From an uncultured Verrucomicrobiota bacterium (lineage in GTDB: Bacteria; Verrucomicrobiota; Kiritimatiellia; RFP12; UBA1067), in contig CAMZEN010000016.1 in the NCBI GenBank assembly GCA_947305775.1, positions 1 to 49,669 on the forward strand: a DNA stretch of 49,669 bases, read 5' to 3'. The position numbers and the translations under genes were made by a program. This document shows positions 23,535 through 32,767 of the stretch, in pieces; position 1 is the first letter of the stretch, and each line of letters opens with the position of its first letter. The notes beneath the pieces are model-generated. The model had not been told where the DNA came from and searched no databases. It saw only the letters and a list, made by a program, of their open reading frames with translations.

Positions 23535-26500
23535 TTGAAAATAAAACCACTCATTCTCGCCGCCGCATCCGTCGGCGCGCTGACACTATCTGCCGCAACT
23601 CCTGTCGCAGTCTGGGATGGCGACTTTACAGTCACTCAGACGGGGTATACGCTCAATCTGAACGACAACGACCTTAGTTCCGATAACTCGACTATAACGA
23701 TTAGTCAGAATGTTGGCGTGACAGTAACAAAGGACGAGGATACCTTTTCAGGCGGCTTTACGGTGCTTGTTAGGTATTCGGACCTCAACACTGCCTTGGC
23801 GGACAAGCAGGTTCTTGCGACTTCAACGTTGACTGATGCCAACGACAGAACTGGTGTTACCATTAACAAGTCCGGCATGTCGTGCGGCATTTGGGATGGG
23901 GGCTCTTGGAACAGCTCGGGGACATACAACAGCATGACATCGGATCAGTCATCAGGTGTGCTGGCTTTTGAGCATTATTCAACGACAAGCTATACAGGAG
24001 GAGCGGGCACCATGCTGTTTTCGCTGGGCAGGTTTTCTGCGGCTTCTACCACAATTATGAATGCTGGTACTCTTGGTTCGAATAATGACAAGAGCAAGTA
24101 CAAGAGCTTTGCGATCGGCGGTCGAAGCGTTGCTGCAGATGGATTCAGCGGCGCAACTGGCATGAAGATAAGCGGTATTGCTGTCTTCAGCGGAATTCTT
24201 ACGGAGCAGGAGATGCTCGATTATCGCTGGCCGACAGATGTCAGCATCTCCGTTGACGAAAACACTTCTGTCTCAGTGCTCAATTCGCAATTTTCACAGA
24301 AAACACGGGCATTTTTATCTGTGGCTGGCGGTGTGACGCTGACGACTGACGAAGAGTTTGCCATTCCTGTGGCGATTTTGTCCGAGGGTAGCATCTCGCT
24401 TTCAGCAGGCTCACAGCCCGACGCATCTTATTTCTCAAATGTCGATTTCTCAGGCGTTCAGGGCGGTGTCTTCCGTACATGGCTTCCGACGCCAGGCGTG
24501 GTAGGCTTCAACTTCAACGCAAATGGCGGACGCAATGGGCAGGGCAACACTGACGGTGCCGCTGACACGTCACTCGCGCTTGAAAATGGAACTTGGCACA
24601 AGGACGCCTATTCGCCGTCCGGCACGTCAACGGCGATGTTTGCTGACGGAGTTTCCCTGCTGACGTGGCAGGCGGAAAACGTCTATGCTGAGACTGGCGA
24701 CCTTACGGACGGCACTTTCATTCAGGGATACCTAGATGATGCCGGAAGTGGTGTTGCGATAACGCTGTCGGCAATCCCCTACGAGACTTACGACATCATC
24801 ATCTACTGCTCGACTGACGAATCAAGCAAGAGCTTCAAGGCAAAAACCGTCAATGGTAATATCTACACATGGGACGCTACCACCAGCAAGACAATCACCA
24901 CCGATTCGGAAAATGCGACATGGGGTCTGGCTTCCGAAGCCTTGGGCAAGGCAATATATGGTGCGAACACACTTCGTATCAACAATCTGACAGGCCCGCT
25001 ATACATAAAAGGTGGCACGAATGGCAACAACGCACGTGGTTGCATTTCGGCGTTCCAGATCATGCCTGCCGGCACTAGCACCGCTCCCGAGATGACTGTC
25101 GGTACGGCAGGCCAGACGACTCAGGCGACTTGGACGGCTGCGACGTGGAACGTCGCCACGGCACCGACCTCCGGAAACGTTGTCATCAATGTCGCCGGTG
25201 ACGTCGAGCTTACGATCGATGAGACTGTTGCTCTTTCAACCATTACAATCACCGGCGAAGGGTCTCTGAAGATAATTCCCGACCAGCCGAACAGTGTTAC
25301 GTTCACGGCAGGTTCGGTTTTGTCGCCCATCCCCCTCGTCTTCGCCAACGACGGCATCGGCATAGACACCGTCTCCGCACCAGTCACTTATCTCTACAGG
25401 ACAACTTCTATCAACTCGTCGGCGCACGGCAATACCTATGCTGGCGGCAGCGGAACATCGGAGAACGCAGTTGCAATCAATCATAACGGGGGATCCGTCA
25501 CGCTGGATGGTACGGTTGACGAGCCATTCTATCTGGCTGCGTCGGCAAATGCGACGGAGACATCCGTCATCTTTACAAATGCGACCGCCAATTACGGGGC
25601 CAGCCTTGGCGTGGGCATGGCTTCGTACATTGTTGCGGGGCACTCCGTCATAAACATCGGCGCAGAAGGCGCAAACCCGCAATCGTTTGTGTTGTCACAA
25701 GGCGCAGCCAATCGCACGGCCTCGTTCTTGCTCAAGGACGATTCGGTCGTCAATGTCTTAGGGACGAACGATGTGGATTCAAACCAGGCGACCATCATGT
25801 TCGGTCACTGGAATGGCCCCAGCACATTCACTATCCAAGATTCCGCCAAATTTAACGCGTCATCTGATGTTCTGGTCGGTAAGACAAGAAACGACCATAC
25901 CATCAACATCAACGGCGGCACATTCACGGCTAACGGCATCAAGGCGTCAGCAACTGCTACGGGGACGAACACACTGAACTTGAACGGCGGCAGTGCCGTC
26001 TTGGGAGAGTCTGGCATAACGAGCTATGGTTCGACGGTGATCAATGTCAATGTCAGAGATGATAGCGAAATTCGCGCCTCGGCTGCGACGACGCCCATAA
26101 CCCAGCCTGTTTCTTTCACCAGCGGAACGACCCTTTCGTTTACGAAGGCCGATTCGCTTGCCTCCGCAAGGGTCGATTTGACGGGCGCGGTCAGTGGTAC
26201 AGGTGGCATCTCGGTCGGCGCCGGCGTTACGCTCAGCCTTGGCATCAACCGTTCTGCAACAAATGCGACCTTTACGGTCGATGGCGTTCTGGCGCTTGCT
26301 TTGACCAGCAAGACGGATGCTCCCGTTTTCAAGGTGTCTAAAGAGCCTGCGAAAGTAACCGTGTACGACACCGACGGCACGACTGAACTGGGGGACAAAG
26401 CCGCAGTGGTCTACGATGCCGTTGCGGGAACGATAACCGTCCGGTTGAACACAAATACGTGGAATGTCTCGGACGATTTTTCGTTTGACAACGCGGCGAA

Positions 26501-29500
26501 CTGGTCGAGCGGGCTGCCTGGGGAAGGGCAGGAGCTTTCAATAAACGCGACGGGCGATGTGACGCTGACGATTGCCGGCAACTATACCGCGGAGTCGCTC
26601 GTGCTCGTCGGCGGCGGCACGATCGAACTTGAAGGGGCGGGCAGCCTTGCCGTAAAGGACCTCTATCTCTACGACGGCACCAAGCTTAAGACGGGCGGCA
26701 GGGTGAGCGTAACCGGCAATGTCGAGCTGGATTCGGGAACGGAGTTGCAAATTCACGATCCAGGAAACTGTGTTTTCACCGGTGCAGGTACGCTCGTGCT
26801 CGATCCGGGCGACGGCAACACGGTTACGATGTCGAAGAGCAACACCTCCTTCACCGGCGAGGCGGTAATTGCAAGCGGAACGGTAAAGATGGGCGATGCG
26901 CGCAGCTTCGGCGAATTCAACCGCGCAGCCTCAGTCCGTGTCAAGACAGGCGCAACACTCGATGTCAACGGCGTCACGAGCGGTGATATGGCCCAAAACA
27001 ACAAACTCATTCTTGAGGAGGGCGCCGTCTATACGAACACCGTCCGAATTGACGATTCAAAGATGTACCCGTTCTATGATTTGACTCTTGAAGGCAATGC
27101 TACGATTGATGCCGGTAGCGTAAACAACGGATTGACGCGGCATTACAACCGTGATACATATGTGCATTTGGGTGCGAATACTCTTACGAAGACGGGAACC
27201 AATACCTTCTACATGTCTGCGACGACAATTGATGGCACGGGCACGATTGATGTCACGGAAGGCGTACTGAGTATGGCCAGAGCTTATGACTACTACTCTA
27301 GCACTCAACCTAGCATCTCCAACGGAACGATAATCGTCCGCTCCGGGGCGGGCCTCGAGATGCAGGACTACAGTGGCGGTTCCAATCTAACGGCTAAGAA
27401 GATCATACTCGAAGGTGCCGCTAGGGTAAGCGGCAAAGGATCGGTGATCGCTACGGACGGTGTCGAACTTCGGACGGTCGAAAATACTACTACTGATTTC
27501 CCAACCCTTTTGTCCGACGGCACATCGGTTTCGGCGACCGGCAACGGCACTTTGGCCTTCGGCACGGTGCGCCCGACCACAAGCGTCGATCTCGGCGATG
27601 AGGTTAAGATCACCGTGCAAATGCAGAATTCCGCTGATGCTGTAATAGAGCTCCTGCTTAGTCGCGAGCCTGTTTCGGTTCTTCTTTACGACGAGAATGG
27701 CAACGTGGATGTTGATGCGTCACACTCGTATGACACGACAACCCAGACATTGACGATACGTCCTGGCGTGATTACGCTTGAAGCGACATCCGGAGAAGTA
27801 GACTTTGACGATCCTCAAAATTGGAACAAAGGCAGAATGCCCAGCATCAGCGACGGCGACGACATCGTGTTGATTGCAACCGGCGATGTCACGCTTAATG
27901 TCAATGAATCTTATACGCTTGGCAGCGTGTCCATTTCCGGCGGAGGCTCGGTTACCTTCGCGGGCAACGGGTCAATCACACCCGCGAGCATATCTATCGG
28001 TTCTGGTACGTCGCTTATCAGGCACAGCGGATTGATCGACACTTCGAATTTCATTGTGGAGTCTGGTGCCGTTCTCATTCTGGACGCGGGCGACGGCACA
28101 TTGACCGAGAGCGCGGCGATTTCCGGCGCAGGCGCGGTGGAGACGTATGGAGATGTTACGTTTAATGCGAGCAACACCTTTACCGGCGGCCTGACGGTCA
28201 AGTTCGGCAGCGAGGCAAGATCCATCAAGACGGGAATCGGCGGTCAAGCATACGGAAAGAACAACTATGGACAGGCCGTTGCCAATCTCTCGCGAATTGT
28301 CGTTGAAGACGGCGGCAGCCTCGACCTCGCCAATACCGCTGACGCTTGCTATGCGATTACAATCTCCGGCAAAGGCGTGTATGATGCGCAGAGCGGTACC
28401 TACAAGGGCGCGCTTTACAATTCAGGCTCGGAGATTGGTCAAAACTCCCGTCAGACGGCTTCGCTCACGCTTGCCGCTGATGCGATGGTGAAAGCTGAAT
28501 CTGTAAACAACGGCTGGGGTCTCGTCAACTCCGGCCACGCTGCCACTGTGCTTGCGCTCAATGGGCATACGCTTACGGTTTCCGGCGCGGGCTATTTCCC
28601 GATCGTCAACGCAAATACCGCAAGCGGAACCCAGACTACGGGGACACTCATTGCAGACGGCGTTACGCTCGGTCTTGTTTCAACGGCTTGCAACTTTGCG
28701 GGTGTAGACATCATCGCAAGGGGTTGTGCAACAATAAATATCGAAACTGCACCCTCGGCTATTGGCTCGCTTACGTTGAAGCCGACTGTGGCAGGAATGA
28801 CGGCGTCCAACTGGAATCTGCCGTCTGGATTCGTCCCGGCGCTCGATACCTCCAATGTCGATTCAACAGGGCTTTCCGTTGGTGATGAGCTTACGCTTTT
28901 CACCGCGCCATCTGCGACTGTGCTGACGGAAGAGACGATTTTGGTAAATGCGGGTGGACGCTATACAACGACAATAAGCGGCAACACTGTGACTGTGACG
29001 GTCAAGGCGCCTGCCAACTTCATGCACTACGACTTCAATGCGGAGAATTCGATTGCGACCGATTCGAAGTACAACTTTGGCAACCTGAATCCGTCGTTTG
29101 TCACCGGCAAGAACGGTATGGCCGGCGTGTTCGACAGTTCAGATAGGCCATACTATGATTCCAATAATTCAAACAAGTCGCCGTTCTACGCCGGCGAGAT
29201 GACGGTTACGGCGCTTCTGAAGATAAAGGAGGCGGATAACACGATACTTTGGAACTTTGGTAGCGGTTGGGGTGTCGGAATGGCTTTGATTGCCAAGGAT
29301 TCCTCGACGATTTCCGTTGTGTCCTGGACTGGTGGTGCCGATGGTAGCGATGTCGTTTCCTTGACGGGCATTGCAGACTTGATGAACAAGTGGCATCTTG
29401 TAACTATCGTTGCCAATGCAATGGGAACTACGCTCTATGTAGACGGCACGTCGGCAACGGTTGACACGGTTCTTCCGGACGCCATTGGCGGCCAGGGGCA

Positions 29501-29663
29501 GTTCGGCTCGATTCACGGAACGGTAAAGAACTACAATGCTGTTGCCGACGAAGGCTATTTGCTCGACGACTGGCGCGTGTACGACGCGGCGCTTTCAACC
29601 AAGGAGGTCAGAAGGGTCAAGGCGAGTCTCTTGCCGCAGCCGTTCCGAATCTTCATACGTTGA
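23535..29663 (+). CDS. Giant secreted beta-repeat protein with terminal LamG-like domains
   Basis: This 2,042-residue protein has a signal peptide (MKIKPLILAAASVGALTLSA). I start at TTG 23535, with GGGGTG 5 bases upstream, rather than ATG 23523, which lies too close to the promoter. Order: a LamG-like region (~20-230), then beta-rich repeats to ~1830, then a C-terminal LamG-like domain ending LLDDWRVYDAALSTKEVRRV. Repeats of autotransporter-associated strand type are seen (SNTFTGGLTV, NTSFTGEAVIASGTVKMG). A ~440-residue unit is duplicated: EPAKVTVYDTDG (near 26339) and EPVSVLLYDENG (near 27664) each precede a W-rich strand block with GDVTLT. No beta-barrel, PEP-CTERM or LPXTG anchor is present; it ends PQPFRIFIR. 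Probably a surface adhesin or glycan binder. Base composition looks lower in GC than its neighbours. Confidence 0.85.
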   Translation: MKIKPLILAAASVGALTLSAATPVAVWDGDFTVTQTGYTLNLNDNDLSSDNSTITISQNVGVTVTKDEDTFSGGFTVLVRYSDLNTALADKQVLATSTLTDANDRTGVTINKSGMSCGIWDGGSWNSSGTYNSMTSDQSSGVLAFEHYSTTSYTGGAGTMLFSLGRFSAASTTIMNAGTLGSNNDKSKYKSFAIGGRSVAADGFSGATGMKISGIAVFSGILTEQEMLDYRWPTDVSISVDENTSVSVLNSQFSQKTRAFLSVAGGVTLTTDEEFAIPVAILSEGSISLSAGSQPDASYFSNVDFSGVQGGVFRTWLPTPGVVGFNFNANGGRNGQGNTDGAADTSLALENGTWHKDAYSPSGTSTAMFADGVSLLTWQAENVYAETGDLTDGTFIQGYLDDAGSGVAITLSAIPYETYDIIIYCSTDESSKSFKAKTVNGNIYTWDATTSKTITTDSENATWGLASEALGKAIYGANTLRINNLTGPLYIKGGTNGNNARGCISAFQIMPAGTSTAPEMTVGTAGQTTQATWTAATWNVATAPTSGNVVINVAGDVELTIDETVALSTITITGEGSLKIIPDQPNSVTFTAGSVLSPIPLVFANDGIGIDTVSAPVTYLYRTTSINSSAHGNTYAGGSGTSENAVAINHNGGSVTLDGTVDEPFYLAASANATETSVIFTNATANYGASLGVGMASYIVAGHSVINIGAEGANPQSFVLSQGAANRTASFLLKDDSVVNVLGTNDVDSNQATIMFGHWNGPSTFTIQDSAKFNASSDVLVGKTRNDHTININGGTFTANGIKASATATGTNTLNLNGGSAVLGESGITSYGSTVINVNVRDDSEIRASAATTPITQPVSFTSGTTLSFTKADSLASARVDLTGAVSGTGGISVGAGVTLSLGINRSATNATFTVDGVLALALTSKTDAPVFKVSKEPAKVTVYDTDGTTELGDKAAVVYDAVAGTITVRLNTNTWNVSDDFSFDNAANWSSGLPGEGQELSINATGDVTLTIAGNYTAESLVLVGGGTIELEGAGSLAVKDLYLYDGTKLKTGGRVSVTGNVELDSGTELQIHDPGNCVFTGAGTLVLDPGDGNTVTMSKSNTSFTGEAVIASGTVKMGDARSFGEFNRAASVRVKTGATLDVNGVTSGDMAQNNKLILEEGAVYTNTVRIDDSKMYPFYDLTLEGNATIDAGSVNNGLTRHYNRDTYVHLGANTLTKTGTNTFYMSATTIDGTGTIDVTEGVLSMARAYDYYSSTQPSISNGTIIVRSGAGLEMQDYSGGSNLTAKKIILEGAARVSGKGSVIATDGVELRTVENTTTDFPTLLSDGTSVSATGNGTLAFGTVRPTTSVDLGDEVKITVQMQNSADAVIELLLSREPVSVLLYDENGNVDVDASHSYDTTTQTLTIRPGVITLEATSGEVDFDDPQNWNKGRMPSISDGDDIVLIATGDVTLNVNESYTLGSVSISGGGSVTFAGNGSITPASISIGSGTSLIRHSGLIDTSNFIVESGAVLILDAGDGTLTESAAISGAGAVETYGDVTFNASNTFTGGLTVKFGSEARSIKTGIGGQAYGKNNYGQAVANLSRIVVEDGGSLDLANTADACYAITISGKGVYDAQSGTYKGALYNSGSEIGQNSRQTASLTLAADAMVKAESVNNGWGLVNSGHAATVLALNGHTLTVSGAGYFPIVNANTASGTQTTGTLIADGVTLGLVSTACNFAGVDIIARGCATINIETAPSAIGSLTLKPTVAGMTASNWNLPSGFVPALDTSNVDSTGLSVGDELTLFTAPSATVLTEETILVNAGGRYTTTISGNTVTVTVKAPANFMHYDFNAENSIATDSKYNFGNLNPSFVTGKNGMAGVFDSSDRPYYDSNNSNKSPFYAGEMTVTALLKIKEADNTILWNFGSGWGVGMALIAKDSSTISVVSWTGGADGSDVVSLTGIADLMNKWHLVTIVANAMGTTLYVDGTSATVDTVLPDAIGGQGQFGSIHGTVKNYNAVADEGYLLDDWRVYDAALSTKEVRRVKASLLPQPFRIFIR

Positions 29664-29704
29664 TCTCTAGAGCCTTCCAAACTTTGGTGCGGAGGGAAAG
29701 TTAC

Positions 29705-29786
29705 AAAGTACTAGTACTTTTGCGCAAATGTACTAGTACTTTTGTTCAAATCTACTAGTACTTTTGATCAAAAGTACTAGTACTTT
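29705..29786. repeat. Four-copy 22-bp palindromic repeat array
   Basis: Units start at 29709, 29731, 29753 and 29775, exactly 22 bp apart. Each contains TACTAGTACTTT; the first and fourth extend to the perfect palindrome AAAGTACTAGTACTTT. Between them lie further palindromes: TTTGCGCAAA, TTTGTTCAAA (imperfect centre) and TTTTGATCAAAA. Two helical turns per unit would place all copies on one DNA face. It lies in the 275-bp gap between the giant protein and argF, about 100 bp upstream of the argF promoter. No gene is seen in this gap. Confidence 0.9.
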
Positions 29787-29881
29787 GTACCGTTTGTTGC
29801 CCTGCAAAGGTCCGCGTCCCGCACAGTAAGGCTCCGTATCCTGAGCAGTAAGTGGAACCGGCTTGCCAATGTGTGCCTGCT

Positions 29882-29911
29882 GTGGCACAGTACATCAAGT
29901 TTTGGTATAAT
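29882..29911 (+). promoter_or_regulatory. Promoter of argF
   Basis: GTGGCA (29882-29887), 18-bp spacer, TTTTGG-TATAAT with the -10 at 29906-29911. This -10 context is identical to that of the translocator operon. AAGGAG follows before the ATG at 29939. Confidence 0.65.
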
Positions 29912-29938
29912 ATCCCCCAATTAAGGAGAATAGGCAAG

Positions 29939-30943
29939 ATGCTTACATGGATGGATAGCCTTAAAGGGCGGTCGCTTATGCGGCTTACCTCTTTGACAGA
30001 TGAGGAGATGCTTGATCTGGTTGAGCTCGCGGCGCAACTGAAGGCGCGGCGGCATGCCGGTGTTCGCGGGGATCTTCTCCGCCGCAAAAATATCGCATTG
30101 ATTTTCGAGAAAAGCTCCACACGAACGCGCAATTCGTCCATTATCGCCGCGCGCGACGAAGGCGGTGGAGCGGAATATCTGACGCGCCCCGATATTCATT
30201 TCGGCAAGAAGGAGAGCGTAAAGGATACCGCCCGCGTGCTGGGGCGGATATACGACGGCATACTTTTCCGTGGTTTTCTGCAGAAAACATGCGAAGATCT
30301 CGCCAAATATTCGGGCGTTCCAGTTTGGAACGGTCTTACGGACGACTACCATCCTACGCAGATACTGGCCGATCTGCTCACGATCAAGGAGACTTTCGGC
30401 GACCTTGAGAACTGCACTGTCGCATATGTCGGCGACGGACGCAACAACGTGGCGAACTCCCTCATGATGGGTTGCGCCAAGGCCGGCGTGAGGTACATTT
30501 GCTGCACGCCCAGGGAGCTTTGGCCGGACGAAGCGATACTCGCCGAATCGGAGGCGGTCGCGAAAAGCAACGGCGTGGATATCAGGGTGTTCGACGATCC
30601 CGTAAAAGGCGTAAAAGGGGCCAACGTCCTCTACACCGACGTATGGGTGTCGATGGGCGAGGAATCGAAGACGGCAGAGCGCATAAAGATGCTAAGGCCC
30701 TACCAGATCAACATGGACCTCATGCGCGCGACCGGCAACATCGATGGCAAGCTCATGTTTCTGCACTGCCTGCCGGCCTTCCACGACTTCAACACCGAAG
30801 TCACCAAAGAATCCGGTGCGCTTGAGGTGACCGACGAAGTGTTCGAGTCCAAGTATTCAAAGGTTTTCGACGAAAGCGAAAACCGCATGCACACGATAAA
30901 GGCGCTGTTCGTGTCGGCGCTGTGCGATCGAAAGGCCGTTTGA
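29939..30943 (+). CDS. argF: Ornithine carbamoyltransferase
   Basis: The enzyme condenses carbamoyl phosphate and ornithine to citrulline in arginine synthesis. The carbamoyl-phosphate site is SSTRTRNSS, the HPTQ motif follows in YHPTQILADLLT, and the ornithine-side loop HCLPAFHD identifies it as an ornithine rather than aspartate enzyme. DVWVSMGEE is also a family signature. The 334 residues are the normal size. ATG 29939 is chosen from the ribosome binding site AAGGAG and the position of the promoter; the frame is open further upstream only across the promoter. No other arginine gene is adjacent; a metX-metW fusion follows after 5 bases. Confidence 0.93.
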   Translation: MLTWMDSLKGRSLMRLTSLTDEEMLDLVELAAQLKARRHAGVRGDLLRRKNIALIFEKSSTRTRNSSIIAARDEGGGAEYLTRPDIHFGKKESVKDTARVLGRIYDGILFRGFLQKTCEDLAKYSGVPVWNGLTDDYHPTQILADLLTIKETFGDLENCTVAYVGDGRNNVANSLMMGCAKAGVRYICCTPRELWPDEAILAESEAVAKSNGVDIRVFDDPVKGVKGANVLYTDVWVSMGEESKTAERIKMLRPYQINMDLMRATGNIDGKLMFLHCLPAFHDFNTEVTKESGALEVTDEVFESKYSKVFDESENRMHTIKALFVSALCDRKAV

Positions 30944-30948
30944 CCGAA

Positions 30949-32736
30949 ATGACCAACGGAGTCGGAATAGTCGAGCCCAAGAACCTTACGCTGAAGCTTC
31001 CGGAAGGCGGCTATCGGCTTGAGACGGGCAACATAATCAAGCGCATTGACGTCCGCTACGAGGAATGCGGCGCACCGATGCGCGACGACAACGTGATTTT
31101 CATCTGCCACGCGCTGACCGGCGATGCACACGTTGCCGGCATACGCCCTGGCGAAGAGAAGCCCAGCGGATGGTGGGAGAGCATGGTTGGGCCAGGGCGC
31201 GGCATCGACACGGACAAGTTCCATGTGATTTGCGCGAACGTCCTCGGCGGTTGCAGCGGAACCACCGGTCCGATGTCCATAAACCCCGACACAGGCCATC
31301 CATACGGGTCGAGTTTTCCGCAGTACACGATGAGCGATGCGGTTGACGTATACCGCATGCTTTTGAGGCAGCTCGGCGTGAAGCACCTTGCCGCGCTTAT
31401 CGGCGGCAGCTATGGCGGCATACAGGTGATGGACTGGGTGACGCGCTGTCCTGACGAGATGGATCGTGCCGCGCTCATAGCCACCAGCGCCAGCCTGAAC
31501 ACGCAGGCTCTCGCGTTCGACATTGTTGGGCGCGCGGGCATAACGGTGGACCCTGAATGGAAGGGGGGCGACTACTACGAGGCCGGCGACGGGCTGGGCC
31601 CGAAGCACGGCCTTGCGGAAGCGCGGCAGCTGGCCCACATAACCTATCTTTCGCGCGAGCTGCTCGAGGAGAAGTTCCACCGCAACCTGCAGAAGACCTT
31701 CGTCGAGGCGCCGCCGGAGGAAAGGGCGAAGCGCGACCGCGAGTTCAAGACGTATTTCCAGATCGAGAGCTATCTCGACCATCACGGAAAGAAGTTCCTC
31801 AGGCGGTTCGACGCCAACAGCTACCTGCACATAACGAGATCGATGGATCTCTTTGATGCTGGCGAGCGCTACGGCGGCCTTGAATCTGCATGCGCGCGCG
31901 TCAAGGCGAAGTGTCTGGTCGTATCTTACGAGCACGACATCCTGTTCGCGGAATGGCAGTCGCGAGACATCGCGGCGGCGCTCCTCAAGAACAACAAGCA
32001 CGTTACCTACTGCCATCTCGAGGCCGGCACGGGGCACGACTCGTTCCTTACCGACATCTCGGATCTTTCGCCGCTCTTGGGCGGATTCCTCAACGACCGT
32101 GTCCCCAAGGTGATGAAGTGGCAGAAGCGCCTTTATCGGAACATCGTCGGAATGGTGCGGCGCAACGCCCGCGTCGTTGACATAGGCTGCGGAGACGGTT
32201 CGCTGCTGAACGTGCTGCGCGAGGAGAAGAACGTGCAGGGCGACGGCGTCGACATCGACATCGACCGCTTCAGCGAGGCGGTCGCCGACGGGCACGACTG
32301 CTTCTGGGAGGATGCCGACGAAGGCCTTTCGCTCATACCCGACAGGCACTACGATCTGGCGGTATGCTCCGACACGCTGCAGGAGGTCAAGAACCCTCGC
32401 GGGCTTCTGCATGAAGCGTTGAGAATAGCCGACGAAGCGATAGTGACCTTCCCGAATTTTGCGGCCTACCGCATCAGGCTGACGCTTGCCTTCAAGGGCC
32501 GTCTGCCGGTGTCGAAGGCGCTGCCGTTCAAGTGGTACGACACGCCCAACATCCACTGCGTAACGCTCAAGGACTTCCGCGAGCTTTGCCGCGCCGAAGG
32601 ATTCGAGATACGGGAAGTCCGTGCGGAGTCAAGGCACCTTGTCGGCAAGCTGCTGCTGGCCCTGGGCCTCAAGAACCTCGGTGCGAGCCGCATAGTCGCA
32701 AGGATCGCCAAGATCAAGACCGATGGGCAGGACTGA
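30949..32736 (+). CDS. Homoserine O-acetyltransferase fused to MetW
   Basis: Two normally separate methionine-pathway proteins are one 595-residue polypeptide. Residues ~1-390 are MetX, an alpha/beta hydrolase that acylates homoserine: oxyanion/nucleophile GGSYGG with S154, acid D330 (YEHDILF) and H363 (GTGHDSFL). Residues ~400-590 are MetW, a Rossmann protein starting ARVVDIGCGDGSLL and ending HLVGKLLLALGLKNLG. MetW is required with MetX for acyl transfer in several bacteria, where metX and metW are adjacent genes; fusion fixes a 1:1 ratio. No stop or frameshift separates the halves. The ATG follows the argF stop by 5 bases without a clear ribosome binding site, suggesting coupling. Confidence 0.9.
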   Translation: MTNGVGIVEPKNLTLKLPEGGYRLETGNIIKRIDVRYEECGAPMRDDNVIFICHALTGDAHVAGIRPGEEKPSGWWESMVGPGRGIDTDKFHVICANVLGGCSGTTGPMSINPDTGHPYGSSFPQYTMSDAVDVYRMLLRQLGVKHLAALIGGSYGGIQVMDWVTRCPDEMDRAALIATSASLNTQALAFDIVGRAGITVDPEWKGGDYYEAGDGLGPKHGLAEARQLAHITYLSRELLEEKFHRNLQKTFVEAPPEERAKRDREFKTYFQIESYLDHHGKKFLRRFDANSYLHITRSMDLFDAGERYGGLESACARVKAKCLVVSYEHDILFAEWQSRDIAAALLKNNKHVTYCHLEAGTGHDSFLTDISDLSPLLGGFLNDRVPKVMKWQKRLYRNIVGMVRRNARVVDIGCGDGSLLNVLREEKNVQGDGVDIDIDRFSEAVADGHDCFWEDADEGLSLIPDRHYDLAVCSDTLQEVKNPRGLLHEALRIADEAIVTFPNFAAYRIRLTLAFKGRLPVSKALPFKWYDTPNIHCVTLKDFRELCRAEGFEIREVRAESRHLVGKLLLALGLKNLGASRIVARIAKIKTDGQD

Positions 32737-32767
32737 CATTTAGAACGATATTTCCACCAGATCAACG

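Noticed and set aside
29705..29786. CRISPR array
   Set aside because: Units are 22 bp with no unique spacers of 30 bp or more, palindromes throughout, and no cas genes nearby.
30700..32556. A 618-codon open frame antisense to argF/metX-metW
   Set aside because: Same reason: mirror of codon bias, no recognisable protein features.
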